Positions 53,714 through 62,294 of a DNA stretch of 64,000 bases are shown here, piece by piece; position 1 is the stretch's first letter, and every line of letters begins with the position of its first letter. The position numbers were made by a program, and so were the translations under genes. The notes under the pieces are model-generated. The model searched no databases, was not told where the DNA came from, and worked only from the letters and a program-made list of their open reading frames with translations. Source of the stretch: Paenibacillus sp. BJ-4. Its GTDB lineage: Bacteria > Bacillota > Bacilli > Paenibacillales > Paenibacillaceae. Location of the stretch: contig NZ_JAIVEM010000097.1 in NCBI RefSeq assembly GCF_020404765.1, positions 176,747-240,746 of the forward strand, written 5' to 3'.

Positions 53714-54465
53714 GTGCGCCCGGCATGGGCGATAACTAGGCGGTGAAAGTCCGCTACACCGTTATGCGGATGACATTGTCGTGCTGGCGAAGAGCAAGCG
53801 AGCGGCCACACGGCTTCTGGAATCATGTGGGGCATATCTGGAGAACAGGCTAAAGCTCAAGATGAATGCACAGAAGAGCAAGGTCGTTAGCGTCGTAGCG
53901 CAGAAACACTTCAAATTTCTTGGCTTTGCGCTGGGAAAGAACGGGAGTGGCGTGTATATCCGCGTCCACGGACAATCCCTTGCAAAGGCAAAGAGGAAAT
54001 TGAAAGAGCTAACGAGCCGAAGGCAAGGCAGAAACGCCCAGCAGGTGATGGAGAACGTGAAGGTCTACATTCGCGGATGGATCGGCTATTTCTATGTAGC
54101 CAACATGAAGCGAATCCTGCAAAGCTGGAATGAATGGCTGCGAAGGCGGATGCGCATGTACATCTGGAAAGGTTGGAAGAAGCCGAAAACGAAGGTGCAA
54201 AACCTGCGGAAGCTGGGGATACCGGAGTGGCAGGCCTACCCATGGGGAAATACACGGACGGGATACTGGCGAGTTGCCGGTAGCCCGGTGCTGTCTCGCT
54301 CCATAACATACGAAAGGCTCGTACGGGCAGGGTATTATGACTTCCCTGCACAGTACGAGCGTCTACGACAATTGCACTTAAACGGTTGAACCGCTGTATA
54401 CCGAACGGTACGTACGGTGGTGTGAGAGGTCGGCTACTCAACTAATGGGTAGCCTCCTACTCGAT
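53714..54465 (+). mobile_element. Internally deleted group II intron, class C-like
   Basis: The left end is GTGCGCCCGGCATGGGCG (53714-53731), followed by CTAGGCGGTGAAAGTCCGC, the 5-prime consensus of a bacterial group II intron. The right end carries a domain V hairpin (54388-54421, CCGC start and TACGTACGGTGGT end) and a domain VI (GGCTACTCAACTAATGGGTA) ending near CTACTCGAT. Most of domains I-IV and the first half of the reverse-transcriptase gene are gone: about 45 bases after the 5-prime end the sequence jumps to the RT active site. It is placed right after a terminator, as class C introns are. It cannot splice or move on its own. Confidence 0.85.
53757..54389 (+). pseudogene. Group II intron reverse transcriptase/maturase, 5-prime truncated
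   Basis: Open frame from the deletion junction: the RT palm motif YADDIVVLAKS appears at once (near 53762), followed by the rest of the palm (KVVSVVAQKHFKFLGFALGK), the thumb and maturase X domain (VYIRGWIGYFYVANMKRILQ; SWNEWLRRRMRMYIWKGWKK) and the short end GSPVLSRSITYERLVRAGYY. No endonuclease domain, as in class C proteins. All RT blocks before YADD are missing and no ribosome binding site is present, so it is not a working gene. About 205 codons of roughly 420 remain. Confidence 0.88.
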
Positions 54466-54557
54466 TTTTTTGTATCTCGCCTGTTCCTCTTCTGCTTCTT
54501 ATCCACTCCGAGTTACACGCCGTTCCTGCTTCAAACTGCTGTAGCTGTTAGCTTATC

Positions 54558-56402
54558 TTATCGAATCGCTACTTTGTAGGTGCGCAGCCAGTTATCCACC
54601 TGGGTCAGGTACGCAAACAACTGAGGTCCCGACATCAACTGACCGAACCAGGGCAGATTGGTGGATGCCTCTGGCGAGGCTGCGATATCACGCACCTTTT
54701 GCGTATCAATCAGCTTAAGCAGCGGGGAAGAAGAGTCATCCAGCAGTTCCAGCGCCTGCTTTTTCACAGCGGCAAGATAGGAAGGGTTATGCGTTTTGGG
54801 ATAGGGGCTTTTTTTACGGTACAGCACATCATCCGGCAATATGCCCTCCAGCGCCTTGCGTAAAATACCTTTTTCACGTCCACCGGTCGTCTTAATGCTC
54901 CACGGGATATTCCATACGTACTGTACCAGCCGATGATCGCAATACGGCACCCGTACTTCGAGACCAGCCCCCATGCTCATCCGATCCTTGCGATCCAGCA
55001 GCGTAGGCATAAAGCGAGTGATGTTCAAATAGGACATAACACGCATTTGCGCAGCTTTACCTGTTTCCCCAGACAGCTTCGGCACTTCTCCTATGGCCTC
55101 TGAGTAACGGTCGTTCAAATATTCCAGCGGTTTGATCCAGTCCCGCACCTCGGGAGACAGCAGGCTGGCTCTCATATCGGGAGCGACTGCCCATGGGAAC
55201 GTGCCTGAGTTCAGCATATCCTCACGATGGAACCACGGGTATCCGCCAAACACTTCATCTGCCGCCTCACCGGAAATAGCAACCGTTGCTCCTTTTTTAA
55301 TCTCCCGGCAGAAGAGATACAGCGACGAATCCACATCCGCCATCCCCGGTAAATCCCGTGTTAGCGTGGAGTTGTTCAGAGCTGCTACGACCTCGGGTGT
55401 ATCGAATTCGATCCAGTGGTGGTTTGTGCCCAGTTCATCCACCATGCGCTGAATCCAGGGGGCATCAGCTCCGGGCTGGAACGCATGGGCTTTAAAATGC
55501 TTGTCGTTATCCACATAATCGACCGAATACGTATGAACTTGTCCCTGCCCGGTACGCTTGTAATAGTTGACAGCTAAAGCGGATAGTGCGCTTGAATCCA
55601 GACCGCCGGACAGCAAGGTGCACACCGGGACGTCCGAAATGAGCTGCCGCTCCAGCGTATCCATCAACAGCTCGCGTACCTTGAGCGCCGTTTGTTCCGT
55701 ATCATCCTCATGCGCAATGCTTTCCAGCTTCCAGTAGGACTGAATATGCAGTCCGTCGCGGTCGTAGGTCAGCGTATGCCCGGGGCGCAGCTCCTTCATG
55801 GACGAATAGACGCCGTGTCCGGGGGTACGTGCAGGCCCGATGATAAAAATTTCGGCCAATCCCTCGGCGTCAACGGCCGCTTCGACTGCGGGATGCTGAA
55901 GCAGCGCCTTGGGCTCTGATCCAAATACGAATACATCCTCCGTTTGGCTATAAAAAAGCGGCTTTACGCCAAGGCGATCCCGTGCCAGAAATACCTGCTG
56001 CCGCCCACTATCCCAGACAGCAAACGCAAAAATTCCGTTCAACCGATCTACGCATTCGGGGCCCCATTCGATATAGGCTTCGAGTAGCACCTCCGTGTCG
56101 CATTGTGTACGGAAAAAATGCCCGCGCTGCTGCAGTTCTTTTTTCAGCTCAGGCGCGTTATATATTTCCCCGTTATATACAATCGTATAAGTGATATCCT
56201 CAAGCTGCCGGATCATAGGCTGAGCGCCATTTTCCGGGTCCATTACGCTCAGCCTTCGGTGTCCGAAGGCACACGGGTTGGATATCCAGGTGCCCGCAGC
56301 ATCGGGTCCGCGATCGGAGAGTGTTTGTGTCATATTCAGCAGCAGCTCCGACTGATGCATTAAGTCTCCGTTCCACTGTATGAAGCCTGTAATTCCGCAC
56401 AT
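54558..56402 (-). CDS. asnB: Asparagine synthase (glutamine-hydrolysing)
   Basis: 614 residues. N-terminal class II amidotransferase with the Cys2 nucleophile (MCGITGFIQ), RLSVMDPENGAQPM, IVYNGEIYN and CDTEVLLEAY; C-terminal synthetase with the ATP loop PVCTLLSGGLDSSALSAL and EVRVPYCDHRLVQYV. It makes asparagine or amidates a related carboxylate such as peptidoglycan diaminopimelate. GAGAGGATGA precedes the ATG. The 3-prime end faces the intron remnant. Confidence 0.93.
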   Translation of the reverse strand: MCGITGFIQWNGDLMHQSELLLNMTQTLSDRGPDAAGTWISNPCAFGHRRLSVMDPENGAQPMIRQLEDITYTIVYNGEIYNAPELKKELQQRGHFFRTQCDTEVLLEAYIEWGPECVDRLNGIFAFAVWDSGRQQVFLARDRLGVKPLFYSQTEDVFVFGSEPKALLQHPAVEAAVDAEGLAEIFIIGPARTPGHGVYSSMKELRPGHTLTYDRDGLHIQSYWKLESIAHEDDTEQTALKVRELLMDTLERQLISDVPVCTLLSGGLDSSALSALAVNYYKRTGQGQVHTYSVDYVDNDKHFKAHAFQPGADAPWIQRMVDELGTNHHWIEFDTPEVVAALNNSTLTRDLPGMADVDSSLYLFCREIKKGATVAISGEAADEVFGGYPWFHREDMLNSGTFPWAVAPDMRASLLSPEVRDWIKPLEYLNDRYSEAIGEVPKLSGETGKAAQMRVMSYLNITRFMPTLLDRKDRMSMGAGLEVRVPYCDHRLVQYVWNIPWSIKTTGGREKGILRKALEGILPDDVLYRKKSPYPKTHNPSYLAAVKKQALELLDDSSSPLLKLIDTQKVRDIAASPEASTNLPWFGQLMSGPQLFAYLTQVDNWLRTYKVAIR

Positions 56403-56565
56403 GTCTGTTCATCCTCTCTTTGTCGTGTTCATCCAGTGTTGGAATGAATTACAACTAAATCCCCAGTTCATCAGTATATATGCCGAAAAGAAGCATAAAA
56501 TGTCTGTCCGTTCCGAAAACTACAGATGGGGCAACCCGTCTACTCGCAAGGAAGGAGGGAGACCA

Positions 56566-56925
56566 ATGTACTACATCAAGGACGCCAAAATACGTCGTTT
56601 CACTGAAATCGACGGAGTGCGCTGCGCAGAGGTAGAGGTGCGGCCCGGTGCGGCAGATGATCCGGAATTGCTGGTGTATATCACGGCGAACAGTCAGCAG
56701 GACGGTCAGAATGACTATGACATGGTACGGATCATCCGCAATGACGCCGATTTGGAGCTGGATTGGTACGACAATAATCTGCACTCCGCATTTGAAGAAG
56801 TGACAGACAAGGCTTTTACCGATTCCACACACATTACTGCTGGTGAGGAACGGGAAAAGTTTAAACGGGAATTGCTCTCCTATGGGCAGCTCAGCACGGA
56901 GTTTGCCAAGGAGTTCGGGGGATGA
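56566..56925 (+). CDS. Conserved-looking 119-residue protein, unknown function
   Basis: From ATG 56566 after GGAAGGAGGG; the open frame upstream is without a site. Acidic: YYIKDAKIRRFTEIDGVRCA, VRPGAADDPELLVYITANSQ, NDADLELDWYDNNLHSAFEE, REKFKRELLSYGQLSTEFAK. No Cys, no membrane segment. Family not recognised. The next small gene lies 79 bases on, on the same strand. Confidence 0.7.
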   Translation: MYYIKDAKIRRFTEIDGVRCAEVEVRPGAADDPELLVYITANSQQDGQNDYDMVRIIRNDADLELDWYDNNLHSAFEEVTDKAFTDSTHITAGEEREKFKRELLSYGQLSTEFAKEFGG

Positions 56926-57004
56926 GAATTTGGTGTGCTATGCCTCGGCTTCTGTTGATTTGGACTCCGACATCATCACAGAATCGGCGTGAAAGGAGGG
57001 GGAA

Positions 57005-57142
57005 ATCATAGACGGCAAACCGAAATATAAGAAGAACAAAAGCAGCAGTTATATTCATAACAATGAGTTTGCGGAAGAAGTGCTGGAGAAAAACGTAAGA
57101 CATGAGGTACGAAGAAATCCTAAACGTTTTGGCAATAAATAA
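57005..57142 (+). CDS. Small basic protein with a non-standard start
   Basis: About 44 residues, very basic (GKPKYKKNKSSSYIHNNEFA, then EEVLEKNVRHEVRRNPKRF). The site AAAGGAGGGGG (56992-57001) is excellent, but the open frame between the upstream TGA (56990) and the TAA (57142) contains no ATG, GTG or TTG: the codons after the site are GAA ATC ATA GAC. Initiation at ATC (57005) or ATA (57008) is the only way to translate it without frameshift. No family recognised. Confidence 0.5.
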   Translation: MIDGKPKYKKNKSSSYIHNNEFAEEVLEKNVRHEVRRNPKRFGNK

Positions 57143-57176
57143 GCGGGAAGGATAAAATTTGATAATCCAATTATCC

Positions 57177-57227
57177 AAAGAAGCCTCCACTTCCGGCTTT
57201 ACAAGCGGAATGCAGGAGGCTTTTTTG
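57177..57227. terminator. Bidirectional terminator
   Basis: AAGCCTCC (57181-57188) pairs with GGAGGCTT (57215-57222), with an inner CCG/CGG pair and a T run. It lies between the small basic protein gene and the convergent DUF4870 gene. Confidence 0.8.
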
Positions 57228-57230
57228 GAG

Positions 57231-57524
57231 CTATGCAGCTTCACGCAGTGTCATAATCCCTTTGTAGATGTTGTAGACAAAAACCCCGAGATAGACTACT
57301 ACGAATAGTAGTACAAACCCGATTACAGAACCTGCATGATTGGCTGTTACAATAAAATAGACTAGTGGAATCGCCGCAATAATGGGGAAAAGGTGTGATA
57401 AAAGGGCTTTTTTCGCATGTCCCTGTACATATTCGTCTCGTACTGCAATCCACACAATGACAGGCAACAGAAAAGGTGCGAAGAAAATACTGAAATAACA
57501 AAGTGACGATAATAGACCTTTCAC
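57231..57524 (-). CDS. DUF4870-type membrane protein
   Basis: 97 residues with three hydrophobic segments: LCYFSIFFAPFLLPVIVWIA, SHLFPIIAAIPLVYFIV and VIGFVLLFVVVYLGVFVYNI. The RDEYVQGHAKKALLSHLFP loop after the first helix is the DUF4870 signature. GTG start after AAAGGAGGGG. Function unknown. Confidence 0.8.
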   Translation of the reverse strand: MKGLLSSLCYFSIFFAPFLLPVIVWIAVRDEYVQGHAKKALLSHLFPIIAAIPLVYFIVTANHAGSVIGFVLLFVVVYLGVFVYNIYKGIMTLREAA

Positions 57525-57627
57525 GGATCAACCCCTCCTTTATAGCATGGCCTTTTGTACATAATACCCCGTTAGCGTCCAAATGATTCCTTTCTCGGTC
57601 GTTTCCCTGGAGGATGAAAAAATGCTT

Positions 57628-57655
57628 TTGACAGTTAACCGAAATGTGATATAAT
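57628..57655 (+). promoter_or_regulatory. Promoter of the tRNA-Arg gene
   Basis: TTGACA (57628-57633), a 16-base spacer and TATAAT (57650-57655): both hexamers are perfect. 44 bases upstream of the tRNA. Confidence 0.75.
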
Positions 57656-57698
57656 AATTAATGCGCTGAATACATAAGGTTTAACTGAATTCCATTTT

Positions 57699-57772
<74 letters not shown>

Positions 57773-57780
57773 TATAGCAA

Positions 57781-57813
57781 GAAGCTTCCTATCATGTAGG
57801 GAGCTTTTTTTGT
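57781..57813 (+). terminator. Terminator of the tRNA-Arg gene
   Basis: AAGCTTCCTA (57782-57791) pairs with TAGGGAGCTT (57797-57806, one G-T mismatch), followed by a T run. Confidence 0.82.
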
Positions 57814-57854
57814 GTTTCAATGGGTTCTCCTACATTCAGCATGGCTGGCAAAAT

Positions 57855-57905
57855 AAAAAAACGGCCATGCCCCCTTCCGAAACAGAGGGGGACGACCGTT
57901 TTTTC
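57855..57905. terminator. Terminator of the GH4 gene
   Basis: AAAAAACGG (57856-57864) pairs with CCGTTTTTT, with an inner GCCCCC/GGGGGA-type stem. Just past the stop of the minus-strand GH4 gene. Confidence 0.82.
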
Positions 57906-57942
57906 ATACGTCCAGTATGGACAGCATGTATAGTTTATAAGT

Positions 57943-59286
57943 TTACACAGTCGCCTTTGCCTTATTGGCAAAGAATTGCGGCAAATGCTCTTTATGTGCT
58001 TCCAGCAATTCATCCAGCACCGTTTGGGCAATGTCACCGCTTGGAACGAGCGGATTCAGGGTGAAGGCTTGCAGTGCGGTTGCATAATCGCCAGTGACTG
58101 CTGCTTTAATCGTCAGTTCCTCCATCGCCTTCATGACTTGCAGCAAGCCTCGTTGTGCAGGCGGGAATTTGCCAAAGCTTACGGGTTCCGCACCATGTGC
58201 GCGAATTACGCTGGTAATTTCGATAGCGCTGTCATATGGAACGTCATCGATTGCACCATTGTTACGTGTGCTCACCACCATCAGCGTGCCTTTGTTGTTA
58301 TAGATCGAATTAATAATTTCACAGGCTGCATCGCTGTAATGCGCACCGCCGCGTTTGGATAATTCCTCCGGTTTGTAATCCAGATTCGGATCTTTATACA
58401 GTTCAAACAGACTTTCTTCGAGACGTTTGACCACTTGACCCCGAGTTCCTTCGTTTTTGGCTTCCTCTAATTCTTCCTTGAGCATGTTATCTGTCATGTA
58501 GTAATAGCGATGGTATGGACAAGGCAGCATTTTCAATTGACGAACCTGATCGTACAGGAAGCGCATGTTCCTGATATTTTCAACGACCTTCTCCGGTTTT
58601 GCACCAGGTGCATACAGTCCTTCAATGACTTGCTCTGTTAATTCGGCCCCCGTTTTGTCATAAATTCGATGCCAGTGAAGGTGGTTAATCCCTGCAAATT
58701 TAAAGAACAGCTCTTCTTCCGGTTTGTCCAGCACGGCTGCTGCACTCTTGATTGCGCCAATTGGAACATTACATAATCCGATGACTTTATCCCATTGACC
58801 ATAACGAAGTACCGCCTCGGTGACCATCCCTGCAGGATTGGTGAAATTAATCAACCATGCATTCGGACACAGCTCCTTCATATCTTCGACGATACTGAGG
58901 ATAACGGGAATGGTACGAAAGGCTTTGAACATTCCACCGGCGCCATTGGTTTCCTGACCGATCATGCCGTGTTTTAACGGAATACTTTCATCTTTAATCC
59001 GGGCTTCGAGCAAGCCTACCCGAAACTGTGTTGTTACAAAATCGGCATCCTTCAAGGCTTCCCGACGATCCAGCGTCAAATGTACTTCACAATCAATGCC
59101 CGCTGCTTTGACCATCCGTTTGGCCATGGCCCCTACGATCTCCAGCTTTTCGCGTCCTGCCTCAATATCTACCAGCCATAATTCCCGAATAGGAAGCTCT
59201 GCATAACGTTTGATGAACCCTTCTACTAATTCTGGTGTATAGCTGGAGCCTCCGCCAATGGTTGCAATCTTTAAGCCTTTTTTCAT
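57943..59286 (-). CDS. GH4-family 6-phospho-beta-glucosidase
   Basis: 447 residues. NAD and Mn-dependent GH4 signatures: KIATIGGGSSYTPELVEGFI, ELWLVDIEAGREKLE, FVTTQFRVGLLEARIKDE, VIGLCNVPIGA with the metal Cys, and FAGINHLHWHRIYD with the metal His. It hydrolyses phosphorylated beta-glucosides such as cellobiose-6-P inside the cell (LicH/CelF type). The ATG follows AGGAGG. No PTS genes are near; it diverges from a LacI regulator. Confidence 0.92.
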   Translation of the reverse strand: MKKGLKIATIGGGSSYTPELVEGFIKRYAELPIRELWLVDIEAGREKLEIVGAMAKRMVKAAGIDCEVHLTLDRREALKDADFVTTQFRVGLLEARIKDESIPLKHGMIGQETNGAGGMFKAFRTIPVILSIVEDMKELCPNAWLINFTNPAGMVTEAVLRYGQWDKVIGLCNVPIGAIKSAAAVLDKPEEELFFKFAGINHLHWHRIYDKTGAELTEQVIEGLYAPGAKPEKVVENIRNMRFLYDQVRQLKMLPCPYHRYYYMTDNMLKEELEEAKNEGTRGQVVKRLEESLFELYKDPNLDYKPEELSKRGGAHYSDAACEIINSIYNNKGTLMVVSTRNNGAIDDVPYDSAIEITSVIRAHGAEPVSFGKFPPAQRGLLQVMKAMEELTIKAAVTGDYATALQAFTLNPLVPSGDIAQTVLDELLEAHKEHLPQFFANKAKATV

Positions 59287-59349
59287 GGTTAGTGCCTCCT
59301 GAGTATGTTTTTTTAAACCGCTTTCTCAAGCTCAATTTCACTGTAATCC

Positions 59350-59365
59350 CTGTAATGCATTACAG
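59350..59365. promoter_or_regulatory. Candidate operator, 16-bp palindrome
   Basis: CTGTAATGCATTACAG is a perfect palindrome in the 172-base region between the GH4 gene and the divergent LacI gene; a half site CTGTAAT also lies at 59341. CAAGCGCTTTT at 59368 resembles part of a CcpA cre site. Likely the site of the adjacent LacI regulator. Confidence 0.6.
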
Positions 59366-59458
59366 GTCAAGCGCTTTTAAAAAACTTTTTTGGGGAGGGT
59401 GACAATTGTAGGGTGGTGACCACGAACATGCTAAAATAGAAAGAACGAGGTGAGAAAT

Positions 59459-60427
59459 ATGGCGAATATTCATGAAATTGCTAAGCTCGCGGGTGTATCC
59501 TCAGCTACGGTGTCCCGTGTCATTAATAACCATCCGTACGTAAGTGAACCGACAAGACAGCGTGTGCAGGAGGTCATAGACCGACTGGATTATGTCCCCA
59601 ATTTGAATGCGGTTTCATTAAAAAAGGGCATGACCAAGCTTATAGGAATTATTTCAATTTCTTTTAATGATTCATTGGGTTTATTTGTACGTGGATTTAC
59701 AACATATGCTCAGGAGCATGGCTTTAATATAGCGCTGTTTATTACGAATGGATTGAAGGAACGGGAGCTTGAGGCACTGGAAATGCTGCGTAGAAAGCAA
59801 CTGGATGCTTTGGTTTGCATGATTCGTGTCAATGAGTGGAGTGTGATTGAACAATACACCAAATATGGCCCGATTGTAACGTGGCAGCGTGTGAACATAG
59901 AGACGATTCCGTCCGTATTTATGGATCAGTATCAGGGGTACATGCTTGCGCTGGAGCATCTGTACGCCAGAGGCTATCGCAGCATTGTGAATGTGTATGG
60001 GAATATGAGGGGACTGAATACGAAGGAGCGCATACGGGCCTATCGTGATTTTTGCAAAAAATATGATCTGGACGCTGCAGCATTTCCGCATTTTTATGAC
60101 TTAAATTCAATAGAAGCGGGTGAACAAATCGCTCACTGGTGGGCAGAACAACCCAACAAACCTGATGCATTTGCTTGCTCTACTGACTATTTGGCTGCAG
60201 GGCTTTTGACCGAAGCGCGTAGGCTTGGTGTTTCTGTACCGAGTGATGTTGCAGTGGTGGGCTTTGATAATACCGAAATTTCGCATTTGCTTGATTTAAC
60301 CACCATTCATTACCCGATTGACAAGCAAGCGGAAAATGCATTCATTATGATTCAAAATGCCCTTGAGGGACTTCATGAAGATTTACATCCTTTGAAGTTC
60401 AAATTAGTTGAGCGAGCGACCACTTAG
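59459..60427 (+). CDS. LacI-family regulator of the GH4 gene
   Basis: 322 residues from ATG 59459, after GAGGTGA. HTH: ANIHEIAKLAGVSSATVSRV, with the hinge YVPNLNAVSLKKGMTKLIG; periplasmic-binding-like effector domain to the end (PDAFACSTDYLAAGLLTEAR, VAVVGFDNTEISHLLD). It probably represses the divergent GH4 gene and responds to a beta-glucoside or its phosphate. Confidence 0.92.
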   Translation: MANIHEIAKLAGVSSATVSRVINNHPYVSEPTRQRVQEVIDRLDYVPNLNAVSLKKGMTKLIGIISISFNDSLGLFVRGFTTYAQEHGFNIALFITNGLKERELEALEMLRRKQLDALVCMIRVNEWSVIEQYTKYGPIVTWQRVNIETIPSVFMDQYQGYMLALEHLYARGYRSIVNVYGNMRGLNTKERIRAYRDFCKKYDLDAAAFPHFYDLNSIEAGEQIAHWWAEQPNKPDAFACSTDYLAAGLLTEARRLGVSVPSDVAVVGFDNTEISHLLDLTTIHYPIDKQAENAFIMIQNALEGLHEDLHPLKFKLVERATT

Positions 60428-60602
60428 ACATTTTAAAGCTGTCCTACAGGGCCTAAAGTGAAAATGCTATAAAAGCTATTAGAAAGTGTTCTGGAGTGTT
60501 ATGCGAAAATTGAAAAAAGACTATTGACGCATGTTAATATTTGGAGGAAAATTAAGCTGAGATTACAAATTTCGGCTTCTTTGTATGAAAGGTGGTTATG
60601 AC

Positions 60603-61964
60603 TTGGAACATACACCTACGATTTTAGCGGAACTGGAGGATTATTTGCAGCGAAATGATGTAACGCTGGCACAATTTGCAGAGCATTCCGGTGTTCATCA
60701 AAGAACGCTAAATAATTGGATTCTTAAGCATCGTCCTGTTGCTGTACATCAATTGGATCGGATTACTTTGGCAATGGGATTACCAGAGGGTTATTTTTAC
60801 GAACGATACATAGAACAATACATCATCGAGAGTTCCCCGGATTGGCGGAGAATTGAACCGGTATTGTTCCGCTGTGCGGAAATGGATAAGCTGGCAGCGA
60901 TTCAGCGCATAGTTGGACATATTATGGACAACCTGCTGTATTCCCCAAAGCTATTTGACGCGGCAGAACAATTATTTGCACAGGGTCGACATGCTGCTGC
61001 GCTGTTGCTCTTTGAGGGGGTTGCGGAAGCAGAAAAGTATCAGCACTCCGAAAGATTAGCCATCTGTCAGTATCGCATATTCACGATTCAGGTTGGAGAT
61101 GATCAGGAGCGGAATTTACAAGCAGCGCTTCAATTCCAATCGTTTGTCAAACGGCTCGATGATATGGACCAACTGGAAGGAATGGTGGATTTAGCTAATG
61201 CATTTCGAGCATTGCGTCGTTGGGATCGTGTCATGGAAGTTGCCAAGAATTTGAAGATTTTAGCCGAAGCTCAATACTCCATGGCACATTCTCTGAAAAG
61301 GGAACAACATAAGAAGCCATTGCGACCGTTATTTTTTTATGTAGCTTTCAGTAATTCACTTATTGGAGGTGCTTATTATGAGCAAGGAAACTATGCGCTA
61401 GCCTTGCAAGCAGTCTATGAATCTGTTGATCTGGAATGGGTGAAAGAGACTGATAGCGAGACGCTGCACTGGAAAAACTTATTTCAGGAGTGGGGCGAAG
61501 CTAATGTGTGCCTGACCAAGCTCATGGTTGGAGATAGAGAGGTACTTCCAGTATATGCTGATCTCATTGCAAGGACGAAAGATGAACTTCTTCCGGGTTT
61601 ATGGAATATTATGATTGCAGCCAATCGTTATAACATAGACGTAGATGATATTCTGAATCAATTTGAGTGGGAAATTTCAAACATACAGGATCAAGGAGGA
61701 AAACAAACTAATGACCAGCAAAATATTGACGACCAGCTTGTTGGTATTTTGAGTGAATTGGCTGACTATTGTTTATCCAGAGGCCAGTACGAAAAGGGAG
61801 TTAGGTACTTATTAGATGGCATGAGAAAATCCACTATAATTAATAATGAACGCTCTATCCTTCGTTACATGATAATTGTCGAACGTTATCAGAAATTTGT
61901 CTTAGCTGAAGCCAAGACGGAGTATTCTAATTTAGAAAGCTATGCACGACGACTTTCTTATTAG
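60603..61964 (+). CDS. HTH-TPR regulator, RRNPP/AloR-like
   Basis: 453 residues from TTG 60603, seven bases after AAAGGTGG; ATG 60585 is in frame but without a site. The N-terminal HTH (LAQFAEHSGVHQRTLNNWIL) is followed by about 380 residues of helical repeats of the TPR kind (FDAAEQLFAQGRHAAALLLF, GAYYEQGNYALALQAVYESV, LADYCLSRGQYEKGVRYLLD). This is the RRNPP architecture of peptide-sensing regulators (NprR, PlcR, AimR; AloR in P. polymyxa). A 38-residue pre-pro-peptide gene lies 104 bases downstream, as expected for a receptor-signal pair. Confidence 0.82.
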   Translation: MEHTPTILAELEDYLQRNDVTLAQFAEHSGVHQRTLNNWILKHRPVAVHQLDRITLAMGLPEGYFYERYIEQYIIESSPDWRRIEPVLFRCAEMDKLAAIQRIVGHIMDNLLYSPKLFDAAEQLFAQGRHAAALLLFEGVAEAEKYQHSERLAICQYRIFTIQVGDDQERNLQAALQFQSFVKRLDDMDQLEGMVDLANAFRALRRWDRVMEVAKNLKILAEAQYSMAHSLKREQHKKPLRPLFFYVAFSNSLIGGAYYEQGNYALALQAVYESVDLEWVKETDSETLHWKNLFQEWGEANVCLTKLMVGDREVLPVYADLIARTKDELLPGLWNIMIAANRYNIDVDDILNQFEWEISNIQDQGGKQTNDQQNIDDQLVGILSELADYCLSRGQYEKGVRYLLDGMRKSTIINNERSILRYMIIVERYQKFVLAEAKTEYSNLESYARRLSY

Positions 61965-62068
61965 TGCTAGTCATAAGTACACAAACAAAGAGTAGCCAAA
62001 CTTCAGGTATGCCAACGCCCGCTTCAAGCAGTGGTTTTCAAGTACAGGGATGGTATATAAGGAGCTAA

Positions 62069-62185
62069 ATGGTGCTGCTGATCGTCACGGCTAGCTTTTT
62101 GTTTATTATAACTATACCTGTTCAGTCCAATGATCATGACCAAAGCATTCAACCTCTTGTAAACATGGAAGATTTAAACGGATAG
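62069..62185 (+). CDS. Candidate quorum-sensing signal peptide precursor (AloP/Phr-like)
   Basis: 38 residues after AAGGAGCTAA. A short hydrophobic export signal (MVLLIVTASFLFIITIPVQS) is followed by a polar part (NDHDQSIQPLVNMEDLNG), the layout of Phr, NprX and AloP precursors, which are secreted, trimmed and re-imported by Opp. The mature peptide is probably 6-10 residues from the C-terminal part. It directly follows the HTH-TPR gene and has its own terminator. Too short for routine gene calling. Confidence 0.7.
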   Translation: MVLLIVTASFLFIITIPVQSNDHDQSIQPLVNMEDLNG

Positions 62186-62191
62186 GAACAA

Positions 62192-62232
62192 GAGAAATCC
62201 TGACCGACCAGTTAAGGTTAGCGGGATTTTTT
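62192..62232 (+). terminator. Terminator of the regulator and peptide genes
   Basis: AAATCCTGACC (62195-62205) pairs with GGTTAGCGGGATTT (62215-62228; two mismatched bases), followed by a long T run. Confidence 0.75.
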
Positions 62233-62246
62233 TTACTGTCGCTTTT

Positions 62247-62294
62247 GTCCCCGGATTTCTCCCCTGATCATATTAATTCAAGAAATCCGGGGAC
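62247..62294. repeat. 14-bp perfect inverted repeat without a T tract
   Basis: GTCCCCGGATTTCT (62247-62260) and AGAAATCCGGGGAC (62281-62294) around a 20-base loop. GC-rich in an AT-rich region; flanks continue with partial symmetry (CGCTTTT left, GGTGGCG right). It may be a REP-like element or the end of a lost mobile element. Confidence 0.6.
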
